From assembly GCA_963771295.1 (NCBI GenBank), contig CAVYTB010000005.1:558001-622000 (forward strand): 64,000 nt of DNA. The letters are read 5' to 3'. How positions within the stretch are numbered: the first letter of the stretch is position 1; each line of letters begins with the position of its first letter. The position numbers and the translations under genes are program-made. Source of the DNA: Acidiferrum sp963771295 (lineage in GTDB: Bacteria; Acidobacteriota; Terriglobia; Acidiferrales; UBA7541). Positions 17,196-27,529 of this stretch are shown one piece after another. The notes under the pieces are model-generated. The model had not been told where the DNA came from. It was given only the letters and a program-made list of their open reading frames with translations, and did no database searches.

Positions 17196-17947
17196 ATGCC
17201 CACCGCAACTCCTGAACTTGATTTACTCTCCATTGAAAAACGAAGAGAGGAGGAACTGGCCGAAGCCCGCGCCATTCAGAGCGGCATGTTGCCCACCCAG
17301 CCTTTGCGCGTCGGCGGAATTACGATCTCCCACGAGTTTCAGCCTGCCGCCCTCGTCGGTGGCGATTACCTCGATTATTTCTCGCTGCCCGACGGCATGA
17401 TCCTGGAAAAGGCCTGCCGGCGGCTATGTATGCGGCGCTAGCAGTAGGAACGCTCAGAGGCATCCACAAAACGGGGCAGCATCCCGCCCAGGTGATGGCT
17501 CTCTTGAACAAGAGGTTGCTGCTCCGAGGCATACCCTGTCGATACACCGCCATCCAGTACGCGCTGCTCGATCCCGTCACTGCACAACTGCACCTGTCCA
17601 GCGCAGGCATGCCTGGGCCGATGTTGCTGCGCGCAGGCGAATGTCGCGCGCTGCAAGTTGCGGGAATTCCCGCCGGCCTGTTTCCCGAAGTCACCTACGA
17701 CCACGTGACCGTGCAGCTCGAACCCGAGGATTCCTTGCTGTTCTACACCGATGGTTTGACCGACGCGCGCAATTGCGATGAAGCCGAATTCGAAGAGCAG
17801 GGGTTGCAACGCGTCTGCGGAAGCCACGCAGAACAGTCCTCGCTGGAATTGCTCGGCAACATCTTCTCGGCCATCGGCAAATTTATGGGTGACTGCGCGC
17901 AATTCGATGACATGACCGCCGCGATTCTGCACTACTCGGGAAGCTAG
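17196..17947 (+). pseudogene. SpoIIE-type PP2C phosphatase, disrupted by an internal deletion
   Basis: The 5' part (17196 to about 17402) encodes RREEELAEARAIQSGMLPTQ and LVGGDYLDYFSLPDG, the start of a SpoIIE/RsbU serine phosphatase. The 3' part, in another frame, gives GKGLPAAMYAALAVGTLRG, YTAIQYALLDP, LHLSSAGMPGPMLL, LLFYTDGLTDARN and FDDMTAAIL, the rest of the domain. At about 17403-17406 the two are joined with loss of roughly 8 codons and a change of frame. The missing piece should contain the metal-binding Asp of the GDVxGKG motif. If real, the protein is inactive; if an assembly error, this is a normal stress-regulation phosphatase. Confidence 0.75.
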
Positions 17948-18207
17948 GGCAGTCATGACTCGTGGCACGACAGCGTCCCCCCGCCACCCCTAGCAGTGTG
18001 GACCTGTAACGGCGCAGTCTGCGAATAGCGCGTTAAGCGGCGCGATTCGCTGATTTGGCCGTTTACAACGATTTCCGGCCATCCGCCATCAAACTACTTG
18101 TGATAGCTACGCCGGTACTCCTCGCGCAAACCGCGCTTTGTCTGACCCAAGGCTGTGGCGTACACTGAACGCTTGATATCTCCGTCTAATTCGAAGTGAG
18201 GAACTCC

Positions 18208-19968
18208 TTGAAACAAACATACTGCGCTCTCCTGCGCCATCGTTCGATGCGCGCCCTGACTTATATCTTCGCCGCCGGCTTGGCGATTGTCATCACGCCG
18301 CGGCACTCTTCCGCCGCGGCGGACGCATCCGCAAAGCCCTCAGTGCTTTTCGACGCCATGAAAACCGAGCTGGACCGCTCGATGAAGACCCTGGGTACCC
18401 AGGATCCTGCTGCCTATTTCATCGGCTACGTCCTGACGGATTCCGACCGCGTCAATGTTTCGGGCTCGAATGGCGCGCTGCTCAGCAGTGACGAGGGGCG
18501 CAATCGCTGGCTGGAAGTCACCGTGCGCACCGGCTCCTATCAATTGGACGACACCCACAAAGTCGATGGTCGCCAGCCTCCCAACGGCGGCCCTGGCACT
18601 AGCGTCCCAGTTGACGACGACAGCGAGGTCCTGCGCCGCGCCATTTGGCTGGAAACCGATAAGCAATATCGCTCCGCCGCCGAGGCTCTCATCAAAATTC
18701 AAACCGGCAAGGAAGTGAAAGCCCAGACCGAGGAAGGCAAAGCACCCGATTTTTCCCAGGAAAAGCCGGTAACTCACGTTGGGCCTTGGGTTTCCATCTT
18801 CGTGGATCGCAAACCCTGGGAAGAAAAAGTTCGCGCCTATACGAAATACTTCCGGGAATCTCCCGCGGTCATCAACTCCATCGTTACCTTCACGGCGCAA
18901 GCGGAAAACTCCATTCAGCTGAATTCCGAAGGAACACAATTGCAGTTTGGACAGATTCGTTACCGCCTGGAGTTGTTCATCCAGGGCAAAGCGGTCGATG
19001 GCATGGACATCGATCGCTACTACAACTTTGACTGGGTGAACCCCAGCGAAGCGCCCGACGAAAAGGCTGTACAGGCCGCTTCTCTGCAACTTCGCAAGGA
19101 AATGGAAGGCTTGGTGGCTTCCCCCATCAACGATCCCAGCGTGACCCCGGCACTACTCACCGGCCGCGCTGCCGCCGTCTTTTTCCATGAAGTCTTCGGC
19201 CATCGCGCCGAAGGCCACCGCCAAAAGGACGTGAATGAGGGCCAGACCTTCACCAAGAAAGTCGGCGAACAAATCCTGCCCAGTTTTCTGACCGTCATCG
19301 ACGACACCACCCGCAGAAAAGTCAACAACCAGGAATTGCTCGGCTTCTACGAGTTTGACGACGAAGGCGTTCCCGCACAGCGCGTCGTCCTCGTCGACCA
19401 TGGCGTCTTGAAAAATTTCGAAATGTCGCGCTCCCCGATCGACGGCTTCCCACAATCTAATGGCCACGGACGCCGGCAGTTGGGTGCTACTCCGGTATCG
19501 CGACAGGGAAATCTGATTGTCGAAAGCAATAAAATGGTGACGAACGCCGAGTTGCGCGAAAAGCTCATTGAAATCATCAAGCAGCAGGGTAAGCCCTACG
19601 GCCTCTTGATTGACGACATCGCCGGTGGCTTTACCTTGACGGGTCGCGGCCAACCCCAAGCCTTCCAGGTCGAACCCTTGGTGGTCTACAAAGTCTTTGC
19701 CGACGGAAAACCCGATGAATTGGTTCGCGGTGTCGACATTGTCGGCACTCCTCTCGCCTCCCTGGCCAAGATCGTCGCCACCGGCGATACTCCCGAAGTC
19801 TTCAACGGTTACTGCGGCGCGGAGTCCGGTTCCGTCCCGGTTTCCGCCGTCTCTCCCGCAATCCTTACCACCGAATTGGAAGTTCAGAAAAAGCCAGCGG
19901 CAACAGACCGCCCGCCGATTTTGCCGGCGCCGGCGCACGACGCGGTGAAAACGGGAGGCCTTCAGTAA
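18208..19968 (+). CDS. Exported TldD-family metalloprotease
   Basis: About 586 residues. I choose the TTG at 18208 with GAGGAA five bases upstream over the GTG at 18196. A signal peptide is present (residues about 12-36, ending HSSAAADA). The TldD zinc site is intact: HEVFGHRAEGH (HExxxH plus the downstream Glu/His region), with FPQSNGHGRR and LIDDIAGGFTLTGRGQPQAF further on. Known TldD/TldE pairs are cytoplasmic and process modified peptides such as microcins; this copy is predicted to act outside the cytoplasm. It overlaps the next gene by one base (TAATG), so the two subunits are coupled. Confidence 0.88.
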   Translation: MKQTYCALLRHRSMRALTYIFAAGLAIVITPRHSSAAADASAKPSVLFDAMKTELDRSMKTLGTQDPAAYFIGYVLTDSDRVNVSGSNGALLSSDEGRNRWLEVTVRTGSYQLDDTHKVDGRQPPNGGPGTSVPVDDDSEVLRRAIWLETDKQYRSAAEALIKIQTGKEVKAQTEEGKAPDFSQEKPVTHVGPWVSIFVDRKPWEEKVRAYTKYFRESPAVINSIVTFTAQAENSIQLNSEGTQLQFGQIRYRLELFIQGKAVDGMDIDRYYNFDWVNPSEAPDEKAVQAASLQLRKEMEGLVASPINDPSVTPALLTGRAAAVFFHEVFGHRAEGHRQKDVNEGQTFTKKVGEQILPSFLTVIDDTTRRKVNNQELLGFYEFDDEGVPAQRVVLVDHGVLKNFEMSRSPIDGFPQSNGHGRRQLGATPVSRQGNLIVESNKMVTNAELREKLIEIIKQQGKPYGLLIDDIAGGFTLTGRGQPQAFQVEPLVVYKVFADGKPDELVRGVDIVGTPLASLAKIVATGDTPEVFNGYCGAESGSVPVSAVSPAILTTELEVQKKPAATDRPPILPAPAHDAVKTGGLQ

Positions 19969-21794
19969 TGCGGACGCTTCGACTCGCTGCAATCTTGCTT
20001 GCATCTTCCATTGCTTCAGCCGTCTTCGCGCAGGCCCCGGCGGACAACGACCACACCATGCAAGCCATGAAGGATGAAATGGCGCGCGCAAAATCGCGTC
20101 TGGAGTTGCAGATCACCAAGGGCGATAAACCGGTGCGCCCGTATTTCATTGAATACCGTTTGCTGGATATGGACGTTCGCGAAGTGGTGGGAGAATTCGG
20201 CGCGCTCCTCAGCAGCACTCACAACCGCAGCCGCATCATGGATGTGAACGCCCGCGTAGGCGATTACAAGCTTGATAGTTCCAACTTCGTCGGCGAGGAT
20301 GCCTTCCGTGGATTCATTGGTTCCACCGGTACCGTCGGAATCGATCGCGACTACGATTCCCTGCGTCAGGATCTTTGGATTGCCACGGATCAGGCCTTCA
20401 AGGAAGCTGCGGAAACCTATTCGCGCAAGCAGGCGTACCTCAGCAGCTTGGCGCGGCAATCAGACATCGACGACTTCGCTAAGGTAGAGACGGTGCAACA
20501 CGTCGAGCCGCTCGCCACTTCCGACTGGTCCAACCGCAATTGGGAACAGGAAGCTCGCGACACCTCGTCGGCGCTCCGCGCATTTCCCATGATTTATGAG
20601 TCCCGCGTGACCTACTACCTCGTCTACACCACGGAATATTTGCTCACCAGCGAAGGTACTGCGGTTCGCGCAAATCATTCTTTCGCCGCCATCGAAGGCG
20701 GCATGAACGCGCTCGCCAAAGACGGCATGCAGGTGGCGCACTACTATTCCACGTATTCGCCGCGTCCCGCGGATCTGCCCAGCGTCGACGATGTCAAAAA
20801 AGGATTGAACGTTGCCGGTAGTGAGTTGATGGCCATGCGCGCTGCCGCGCCTGCGCCGGATTATACCGGCCCCGTGCTTTTTGAGTCGCGTGCCGCAGCC
20901 GCCCTGGTTGCCGAAGTGCTTGGTCCATCGCTCAGCGGCGCGCGTCCCCCGCTGGCCTTTCAACCTGTGGTTGACCAGCTCATGAGCAGCCTTGGCGCTC
21001 GCAGCGACTGGAGCGGCAAAGTGGACTCGCGCGTTCTGCCCGCCACTGTTTCGCTGATCGATGATCCCGGCGCGAAAGATTACAAAGGAGCTTTGCTGGT
21101 GGGAGGTTACGCCATCGATGAGGAAGGCGTTCCCGGCCAGAAAGTAACCATCGTCGATAGCGGCAAGCTGAAGGATCTGTTGATGTCGCGCCGCCCCGGC
21201 CCCGATTTTGGCAAATCCAACGGACACGGGCGCTCGTCATTCCTCGCGGATCCTAAACCCACCATGAGCAACCTGTTTTTCAGTTCCACCGAAACAGTTT
21301 CGAAGGACGAACTGAAGAAAAAATTTGTGGATGAGTGCCGCTCAGAGAAGCTGGACTTCTGTATCGTCGTCCGCGAAATGGACAACCCCGCGTTAAGCCT
21401 GATGCACCAGGAAGATTTCACCGGATTGTTGGCAAGCTTCGGCGGCAACGCCGCTACCGACCGCCTGCCCTTGGTGGTCTACAAACTCTATCCCTCCGAC
21501 GGCCGCGAAGAGCTCGTGCGTGGCGCTCGTATCACCGGATTCAGCCCACGCAGCCTGCGCAACATCGCCGGAATCGGCAACGACGATTTCGTTTACAACT
21601 ACATGCAAAGCCAGGTGAATGGTATCGCGGGAACCGCGCTCGGCGCCTTTGGCAGCGCGCAGAGCGGCCTTCCTGCAGCGGTCGTCGCGCCTTCGCTTCT
21701 TTTCGAAGAGGTCGAAGTGCGCGGCGCTCGTGGCGAACCGAAACGCCTGCCCATCCTGCCCGAACCGCCGATGACGCCCAAGGGCGGAAAATAG
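19968..21794 (+). CDS. Exported TldE/PmbA-like partner subunit
   Basis: 608 residues with a signal peptide (LAAILLASSIASAVFAQ). Same overall fold as the preceding TldD homologue: EYRLLDMDVREVVGEFGALL, VDEEGVPGQK-like IDEEGVPGQKVTIVDSG, SNGHGRSSFLADP and EELVRGARITGFSPRSLRNI. In place of HExxxH it has AAAALVAEVLGPSLSG, so the zinc ligands are missing, as expected for the TldE half of the heterodimer. Start ATG 19968 lies in the tldD stop codon. The pair probably degrades or matures peptides in the periplasm; the substrate is unknown. Confidence 0.87.
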   Translation: MRTLRLAAILLASSIASAVFAQAPADNDHTMQAMKDEMARAKSRLELQITKGDKPVRPYFIEYRLLDMDVREVVGEFGALLSSTHNRSRIMDVNARVGDYKLDSSNFVGEDAFRGFIGSTGTVGIDRDYDSLRQDLWIATDQAFKEAAETYSRKQAYLSSLARQSDIDDFAKVETVQHVEPLATSDWSNRNWEQEARDTSSALRAFPMIYESRVTYYLVYTTEYLLTSEGTAVRANHSFAAIEGGMNALAKDGMQVAHYYSTYSPRPADLPSVDDVKKGLNVAGSELMAMRAAAPAPDYTGPVLFESRAAAALVAEVLGPSLSGARPPLAFQPVVDQLMSSLGARSDWSGKVDSRVLPATVSLIDDPGAKDYKGALLVGGYAIDEEGVPGQKVTIVDSGKLKDLLMSRRPGPDFGKSNGHGRSSFLADPKPTMSNLFFSSTETVSKDELKKKFVDECRSEKLDFCIVVREMDNPALSLMHQEDFTGLLASFGGNAATDRLPLVVYKLYPSDGREELVRGARITGFSPRSLRNIAGIGNDDFVYNYMQSQVNGIAGTALGAFGSAQSGLPAAVVAPSLLFEEVEVRGARGEPKRLPILPEPPMTPKGGK

Positions 21795-21925
21795 CTCCGC
21801 TACTTGATATCCCAAACGACAATAGGTCGTCTTGCCTAAGCGAGGCGCCCTTTGCAATTTCTGTTAACGGCACGAGTAGCGCCCGCCTTCTGCGGCAGAC
21901 CCTTTGCGTGGGATAATCTGGTCCG

Positions 21926-24387
21926 TTATTGCTTTATTTCGGCCAGCATATCCTCGTACTCATTGATCGTTATCTTGTCGATTTTGCCTGCCATGACAAA
22001 GTTGAGCGACTCCGTCGAGTGGGTTGCGGCAATTGCGCCGAGCCTCACTACCTTATCCCCGAGGTGTGCGTAAAGAGGTAGAACGTCCTTCCAATTTTCA
22101 GGGACTCCGGACCGCATCAGTTGGCTGGACACCGTCGTTTTGCCATCTGCAGTCGGCGTCAGGGTTGTGTGCAAGGAGTATTGCGGCATGCCGGTTCCAT
22201 AGATGTACTGATTGAAAAACCAGTCCATTTTTTGATTTCCGTCCAGGTCCATCGCTTTCGTCATATGCTTTTCCACGATGGCCTTGAAGTCTTCCGTGGA
22301 AGTCGCCTTGTTCTCGTACGTTTTGCAGTAGTCTTGCATGGTTTCCTTGAAAATGTGTTCAGGATCGGGATTCCGCGGATCCGTCAACTGCATGCGAAGC
22401 ATCTGCAGGACATATCCACCCTTCGAGTAGATCAAGTCCTGATAGGAACCAGGACCTGTTACGGAGGATCTGATCCGTTGTCCTAGCCAGATGGGGCCCA
22501 AGTCCTGGACTTGGCGGTTCAGATCCTCAGTGGAAAGAAGTTCCTTATTTAGCCTGAATTGCGCCAGAGACTCCTTCATGTTTTCGCGGAATTGCACGTA
22601 CAGCAGGCCGGAAAATTCGGCAAACCCTTCAGACAGCCACTGATCGTGGTAACTCTTCCAGCCGACTCGCTGTCCCCACCACTGATGCGAACTCTCGTGC
22701 CCTCGGAAGAAGTCTGTAAGCTGGGTCTGGTTCCTGATCCCAAGCGCATGCCGTTGCGTATTGTCCAGGAAGGTGATCCACGAGAGGTAAAGCAGGCCAC
22801 CCTTGCCCGTAACTCCCGATAATGTTCGTTACCGCGATTTGCTGGTAGGGGTAAGGACCGAAATAGTTTTGAAATACCTTCAGGGTATTTTCGGTTTCGA
22901 CGTTAATGGTCTTCCCAAGCGCCGAAGGATTCAGGCTCCCGATCGCCGACCGGGTCGAACTAATATGCGACCCCCCTCCCGGGCCTATGGCAAGATCATT
23001 GATTGGATTCTCAAAGTGCTGCTGAATGTTCTGCAGCAGTTCATCCGGCTGATTGTTCGCATACACCTGAACTTCGATGTCACCGAGCCGATCTGTAAAT
23101 ACCTTGTAATCCCCGAACTCGAAACCGGCGAAGGCCAAGGGTATGTCGCTCTTCCAAGTTGTAACCAGTTCCTTGCCGTCCGCCGTCTCAGAAGTCTTAT
23201 GGCCGGTGGCTACCAGCTTATATTTCTTGGGACTGTGAAAGGTGATGTCGAAATTTGCCCGGAATGCCGCATCCGCGACTCCGGGGCCGCCTCAGGAACA
23301 TGGTCGGATACCAGCCGAAACTTTGGCAAAAATAATTTCCGTTACCATGTTTGTGAACCACATGTTTTCCGGCGTACTGGAAATCAAATGCCTGGCTCTG
23401 GCCCTGCTGCGTCGGCTCCGCAAGGGTCACAGCCACATAGTCTCCCGAGGACTGTGAATGCTCCTTCCGTTCCACAGCCTGATGAAATGCCAGACTTCGG
23501 CCCTTTTCATCCTTCACGGAATCGAGGCGCAGATTCGAATCCAGCTCGAATAGCAGGACGTTTTCACCGGAATAGCGAGGCTGCGTCGTGATATGCGCCG
23601 CCGCACTCAGTTCCGCCCCCTCCGTAACGGTCGAAGTCAGCCGGTACTCCGGAATCAGGAAGTCCATCTTGGCGGCAGGGTCGTCGTACACGTGACGGGG
23701 GTCGCGCCCTTCTCCGGGAAATATTGTCCAGTTGTCGAATACTTTGAACGGCCCGACATCTGCCCACCGACCGACACGTATCTCTTCCGGTTGCATCGCG
23801 TCATCGCAGACTTCGATCCAGCCTTTATCTTTGGTTTTCAGATCGGCAAGAAAATAGCCGGTGCGCTTGCGGTCCGGCGACATCACGCTTTTGAAAAGTC
23901 GCGGCAACTGTTCGGCCCCCAGCGATTCTCGTTCTTGCTGGCGCTTGGCATACAGATCATCCGAAGCCGCGCCAGTTTTCCACTTCACTTGTTTGGCCAC
24001 TTCCTCAAACAATCCATCGGTGGAACTGAAGGTGGCGTCGGAAAAACTGAGATCGAGTTTTTCCTGTCTCGTGAACAGGTAGATCTGTCGCGCCTCTGTC
24101 GCGTTCGGGGGATCGAGACGGACTTTTCCCTCGCCGTGAAATATGGCCGCAAAAACGACGCCGTTCGCGGGCTTAGCAAATTGAATCGTGCCGCTCACCA
24201 GCGTGATATGCACCCGGTCGCGCACGATGTCCAGATTCTCCGCAACCGCGCTCTTCTCCGGGTCCATGCTTGGCGCAACCAGCACATCCCACACACCGGC
24301 GGTGCTTGGTGTCTCAGATGGGGTTTGAGCAGAAACGAAAGGCACTAATAGAACAAAGAGGGCGAGCGCGAGGGCGGCTCTTTTCAT
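21926..24387 (-). pseudogene. M1-family aminopeptidase, broken by two frameshifts
   Basis: Starts at ATG 24387 (AGGAG upstream) with a signal peptide (LALALFVLLVPFVSAQ). Three successive segments, each in a different frame, make one M1 peptidase: 24387 to about 23285, then to about 22795 (SDIPLAFAGFEFGDYKVF, GGGSHISSTRSA, NIIGSYGQGWP), then to 21926. The last segment contains the zinc site HESSHQWWGQRVGW and WLSEGFAEFSG. The total length fits two one-base insertions. Two breaks in one gene, neither in a homopolymer, suggest decay rather than a single error, but the intact motifs show it was disrupted recently. It converges on tldE. Confidence 0.8.
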
Positions 24388-24529
24388 GGTGGCTCCTGTT
24401 CCCTTGGCGAGCGAGGGTAGTTGATACCTGTCCGGCAAGGCAAGTACCGCCATCACAAACTTGCGTACACGTGCCCAGAAGTTACATGCCGCGCTCGGTA
24501 TCACCTCACACTTGAGGTAGTCTTATGCC

Positions 24530-25957
24530 ATGGTGCTTCCCCGCCGACTCCACGAAGCCGTCCAGGAAAAGAAGCGCGCCGCATTGCTCAGCATCGGCTC
24601 GGCCATGCTGCTGCTTTGTCTGAAGACCTTCCTCGTGGTGCGCACCGGAAGTCTCGGCGTTCTTTCCGAAGCTTTACATTCGGGGCTCGACCTGGTCGCC
24701 GCGCTGATTACCTTTCTTTCTGTGCGTGTTTCTGACGAGCCCGCTGACGAACGTCACCCTTACGGCCACGGAAAATTCGAGAATTTCTCCGCGTTCCTGG
24801 AAACCGGCCTGCTCATCATCACCGCGCTGTACATCATCTACGAAGCTTTTTATCGCCTGTTCTTCCACAGCGTTCACGTCCAGCCCGGCCTCCTCGCCAT
24901 CGTCATCTTGTTCGCCGCTTTGGCCATCGACATTACCCGCGCTCGCGCACTCAACGCCGTCGCAAAAAAACACACCTCCGAAGCTTTGGAGGCCGATGCC
25001 CTGCACTTCTCCACCGATGTTTGGAGCACCATGGTTGTAATCCTCGGCGTAGCTCTCGTCTGGGCGGGCAATTATTGGAATCTCCCATGGCTCGCCTATG
25101 CCGACGCGTTCGCCGCCCTCGGCGTCGCCGCCGTGATTCTGTGGGTGGGCTCGCAACTCGGCAAGCGGACCCTCGACGCTCTGCTGGACGCCGCGCCCGA
25201 GGGTCTGCACGACGAAATCACCGACGCGGTCGGCCGCATGGATGGCGTCCTCGATGTAGAGCGCGTACGAGTGCGCCGCTCGGGCAATCGCCATTTCGTA
25301 GATGCCACCGTCAGTGTCCCGCGCACCTCCAGCCTCGAGCAAGTCCACGTGCTGACCGACGCCATCGAGCGGCGCATCGGCGAGATTGTGCCTTCCGACG
25401 TGATTGTCCACACCGAGCCCCGCGCGCCACGCGGTGAGACTCTATTCGAATCGATACGCGCCGTCGCTCAGCGCATGGGTTTGGCAATTCACGATGTCGC
25501 CGCGGTACAGCAGGATGGCAGCCTGTTCGTCGAACTGCATCTGGAAGTGGACGAGAACCTCAGCCTGGGCGAAGCGCATCGCCGGGCCACGGAACTGGAG
25601 GAAGGCATTCGTGGCTTACGCGACGGGAATGTAATGGTGAACATCCATATTGAGCCGCTGGGCCGCCACATTGCCACCCCGGATACGCGCGAAGGCGAAA
25701 TGCGCCAGCTGGAAATCGACGTGGAAAATTTCCTGAATCGCATGCCTTCCGAATACGACGAGCTCATCAATTGCCACGAAGTTCATGTGCGCCAGGTGGA
25801 GCATCACATCCTGGTCTCTTGCCATTGCATCATGAAGAGCGACTTGCCCATCACTCGCGTTCACGACGTTACCGCCGCTCTGGAAGATCGCGTCAAGGAA
25901 CGCTTTGCTCAGATTTCCCGCGTCACCATCCACCCCGAACCGCCCGAAGCTTCCTAA
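24530..25957 (+). CDS. Cation diffusion facilitator transporter with three C-terminal dimer-like domains
   Basis: 475 residues against about 300 for a usual CDF. Residues about 15-205 hold six membrane segments with the Zn-site pattern HSGLD (HxxxD, TM2) and HFSTD (HxxxD, TM5), an HD-HD site typical of Zn/Co exporters. After it come three repeats of about 75-85 residues, ending in VIVHTEP, VNIHIEP and VTIHPEP, each resembling the ZT_dimer cytoplasmic domain. The third has extra Cys/His (NCHEVHVRQVEHH and SCHC). It exchanges protons for divalent metal to export it. No metal-resistance genes flank it. Confidence 0.88.
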   Translation: MVLPRRLHEAVQEKKRAALLSIGSAMLLLCLKTFLVVRTGSLGVLSEALHSGLDLVAALITFLSVRVSDEPADERHPYGHGKFENFSAFLETGLLIITALYIIYEAFYRLFFHSVHVQPGLLAIVILFAALAIDITRARALNAVAKKHTSEALEADALHFSTDVWSTMVVILGVALVWAGNYWNLPWLAYADAFAALGVAAVILWVGSQLGKRTLDALLDAAPEGLHDEITDAVGRMDGVLDVERVRVRRSGNRHFVDATVSVPRTSSLEQVHVLTDAIERRIGEIVPSDVIVHTEPRAPRGETLFESIRAVAQRMGLAIHDVAAVQQDGSLFVELHLEVDENLSLGEAHRRATELEEGIRGLRDGNVMVNIHIEPLGRHIATPDTREGEMRQLEIDVENFLNRMPSEYDELINCHEVHVRQVEHHILVSCHCIMKSDLPITRVHDVTAALEDRVKERFAQISRVTIHPEPPEAS

Positions 25958-25966
25958 CCCTCGATC

Positions 25967-27439
25967 TCAGGCGGGCTTCTCTTTGTTACCACGCAGCGCA
26001 AATACTTGCGCCCCAATCGCTAGCAGCGCCGGGAAGCATTCCAGCACGTACCTCGGCTCCGGCGTCTCCACCGTGGTCAGGAACACCGTGCGCGCCAGAA
26101 TGTAAAACAACAACACACCCAACGCAGCCCGCACTCCCGGCCATTTCCACAGTTTCCATACGCCCCAAGCCGCCAGCGCGAGATAAAAAATATTCAAAAC
26201 GAAAAACAATGACGTCACACCCTGGTCCACCGGATCCTCGTCCCACATCTGCGCCACGGGAAACACATTGCCCGACACCGGCACCAGTTCGATTCGCGGC
26301 GTAAACCACATGCGCACCACGCGCCGCAGCGGAATCCATAGGTACGTGCGCAGCGGATGTCGCGCCGTCCTTTCACGCGCCAGTTGCGCAAATACCGCGT
26401 CTTCCTCCGCTGTCAATGTCAGATCGTCGTTATATTGCTCCAGCACCGCTGCCACTCGTTCTTTTTCTTCCGGCGTGTCGAACGCCCACGCGGGAATATC
26501 GTCTAGGTCGATGGATTCGTCGTTCAACTTCCACGGCACCAGATAGCAGTCGCGCACGCGGTACAGCCATGTCCGTTCCCAAGCCATAAAGCCCTTGGGA
26601 TCGATTTCTCCCGGCAATGTGGCATCCTTTGGTGCCAACGGCTGGAATTCGTGTAGCGTCACTGCATTCCGAATCGTCCACGGCACTAGCGGCACACAGC
26701 ACGTGCAGCCCATTAAAACGCCTGTCAGTAACCAACGTTTCCACTCGCCCCGGCGCGCCATCCAGGCGCCCATCACCGCCAGGGTTGTAACCAGCAAAAG
26801 CGGCGTTTCCGGGCGAAACAAGGTGCCAATCCCCACCACCAGCCCAGCCAGTGCCAACAGCGCCCAGTAGCCTTTGCCGGTTGACCCGCTCCCCTGAAAT
26901 ACCTCGCGGCCCTCGTCGCGACTCAGCGTCGCCACCAGCACCAGAATGATCATCGCTACGGCGCTAAAAAAAATCGCCCAAGTTTCCGTCAGCGGCACTG
27001 CTACATAGTTCGCTGTAAAGGGACACAACACCGCCAACCACAAACCCGCGGTGAAGGCGCGCTTTGGCTTGGCGCGCGGGTCGCACAGCGTCACCAGAAT
27101 GGCCGCCAGAGCGCCAATCGCCAGACAGGTCGCCAGATCTACCGCCACCTGCGCCAGCATAACAAAGATACGCGCCGGCTCTCCGGTGCGCCCCGTAAGC
27201 GCGTAAATCAATGCCAGGAAAGCCGGGTAGCCGGGCACTCGCAAGTTCACCGGCACCAGCGCCCCGCCTATGTCCATGGCGTACTTGCCGTGCTTCAGCC
27301 AATTGCTGGCCAGTTGATCGTAGATCACTGTATCCCCGGATCCGGCGGGCAATTTCAACACAAACAGCAGGCGTAAACAGATTCCAGTGAATAGTGCAGT
27401 CAGAGGACTTAAGAAAACTCGCTTCATATTGCTTCGCAT
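25967..27439 (-). CDS. GT39/ArnT-like membrane glycosyltransferase
   Basis: 490 residues (486 from the in-frame ATG at 27427) with about ten membrane segments. The first loop has the acidic GSGDTVIYDQLASNW, followed by NLRVPGYPAFLALIYALTG, the pattern of PMT_2/GT39-type enzymes that use polyprenyl-phosphate sugars. A large soluble loop (about 250-390) precedes the last helices. These enzymes decorate lipids or proteins on the periplasmic face of the inner membrane. It is divergent from the polysaccharide synthase gene at 27530, with 90 bases between, so the two may be functionally linked. Confidence 0.75.
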   Translation of the reverse strand: MRSNMKRVFLSPLTALFTGICLRLLFVLKLPAGSGDTVIYDQLASNWLKHGKYAMDIGGALVPVNLRVPGYPAFLALIYALTGRTGEPARIFVMLAQVAVDLATCLAIGALAAILVTLCDPRAKPKRAFTAGLWLAVLCPFTANYVAVPLTETWAIFFSAVAMIILVLVATLSRDEGREVFQGSGSTGKGYWALLALAGLVVGIGTLFRPETPLLLVTTLAVMGAWMARRGEWKRWLLTGVLMGCTCCVPLVPWTIRNAVTLHEFQPLAPKDATLPGEIDPKGFMAWERTWLYRVRDCYLVPWKLNDESIDLDDIPAWAFDTPEEKERVAAVLEQYNDDLTLTAEEDAVFAQLARERTARHPLRTYLWIPLRRVVRMWFTPRIELVPVSGNVFPVAQMWDEDPVDQGVTSLFFVLNIFYLALAAWGVWKLWKWPGVRAALGVLLFYILARTVFLTTVETPEPRYVLECFPALLAIGAQVFALRGNKEKPA

Positions 27440-27529
27440 CTTACAATAGAGAGGTTCGGTTCTACTCGCGACGGAGTAACTTGTTCCTTACCGGCGTAAC
27501 CCACCTGCGCCGCTGGGACGCCACGCTTC

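Noticed and set aside
17948..18207. Possible small RNA or tRNA before tldD
   Set aside because: No cloverleaf or strong hairpin with T-run found; only a presumptive promoter region.
21795..21925. ACGAC-GTCGT hairpin as a terminator between tldE and the M1 gene
   Set aside because: Stem of five pairs without a proper T-run; too weak to call.
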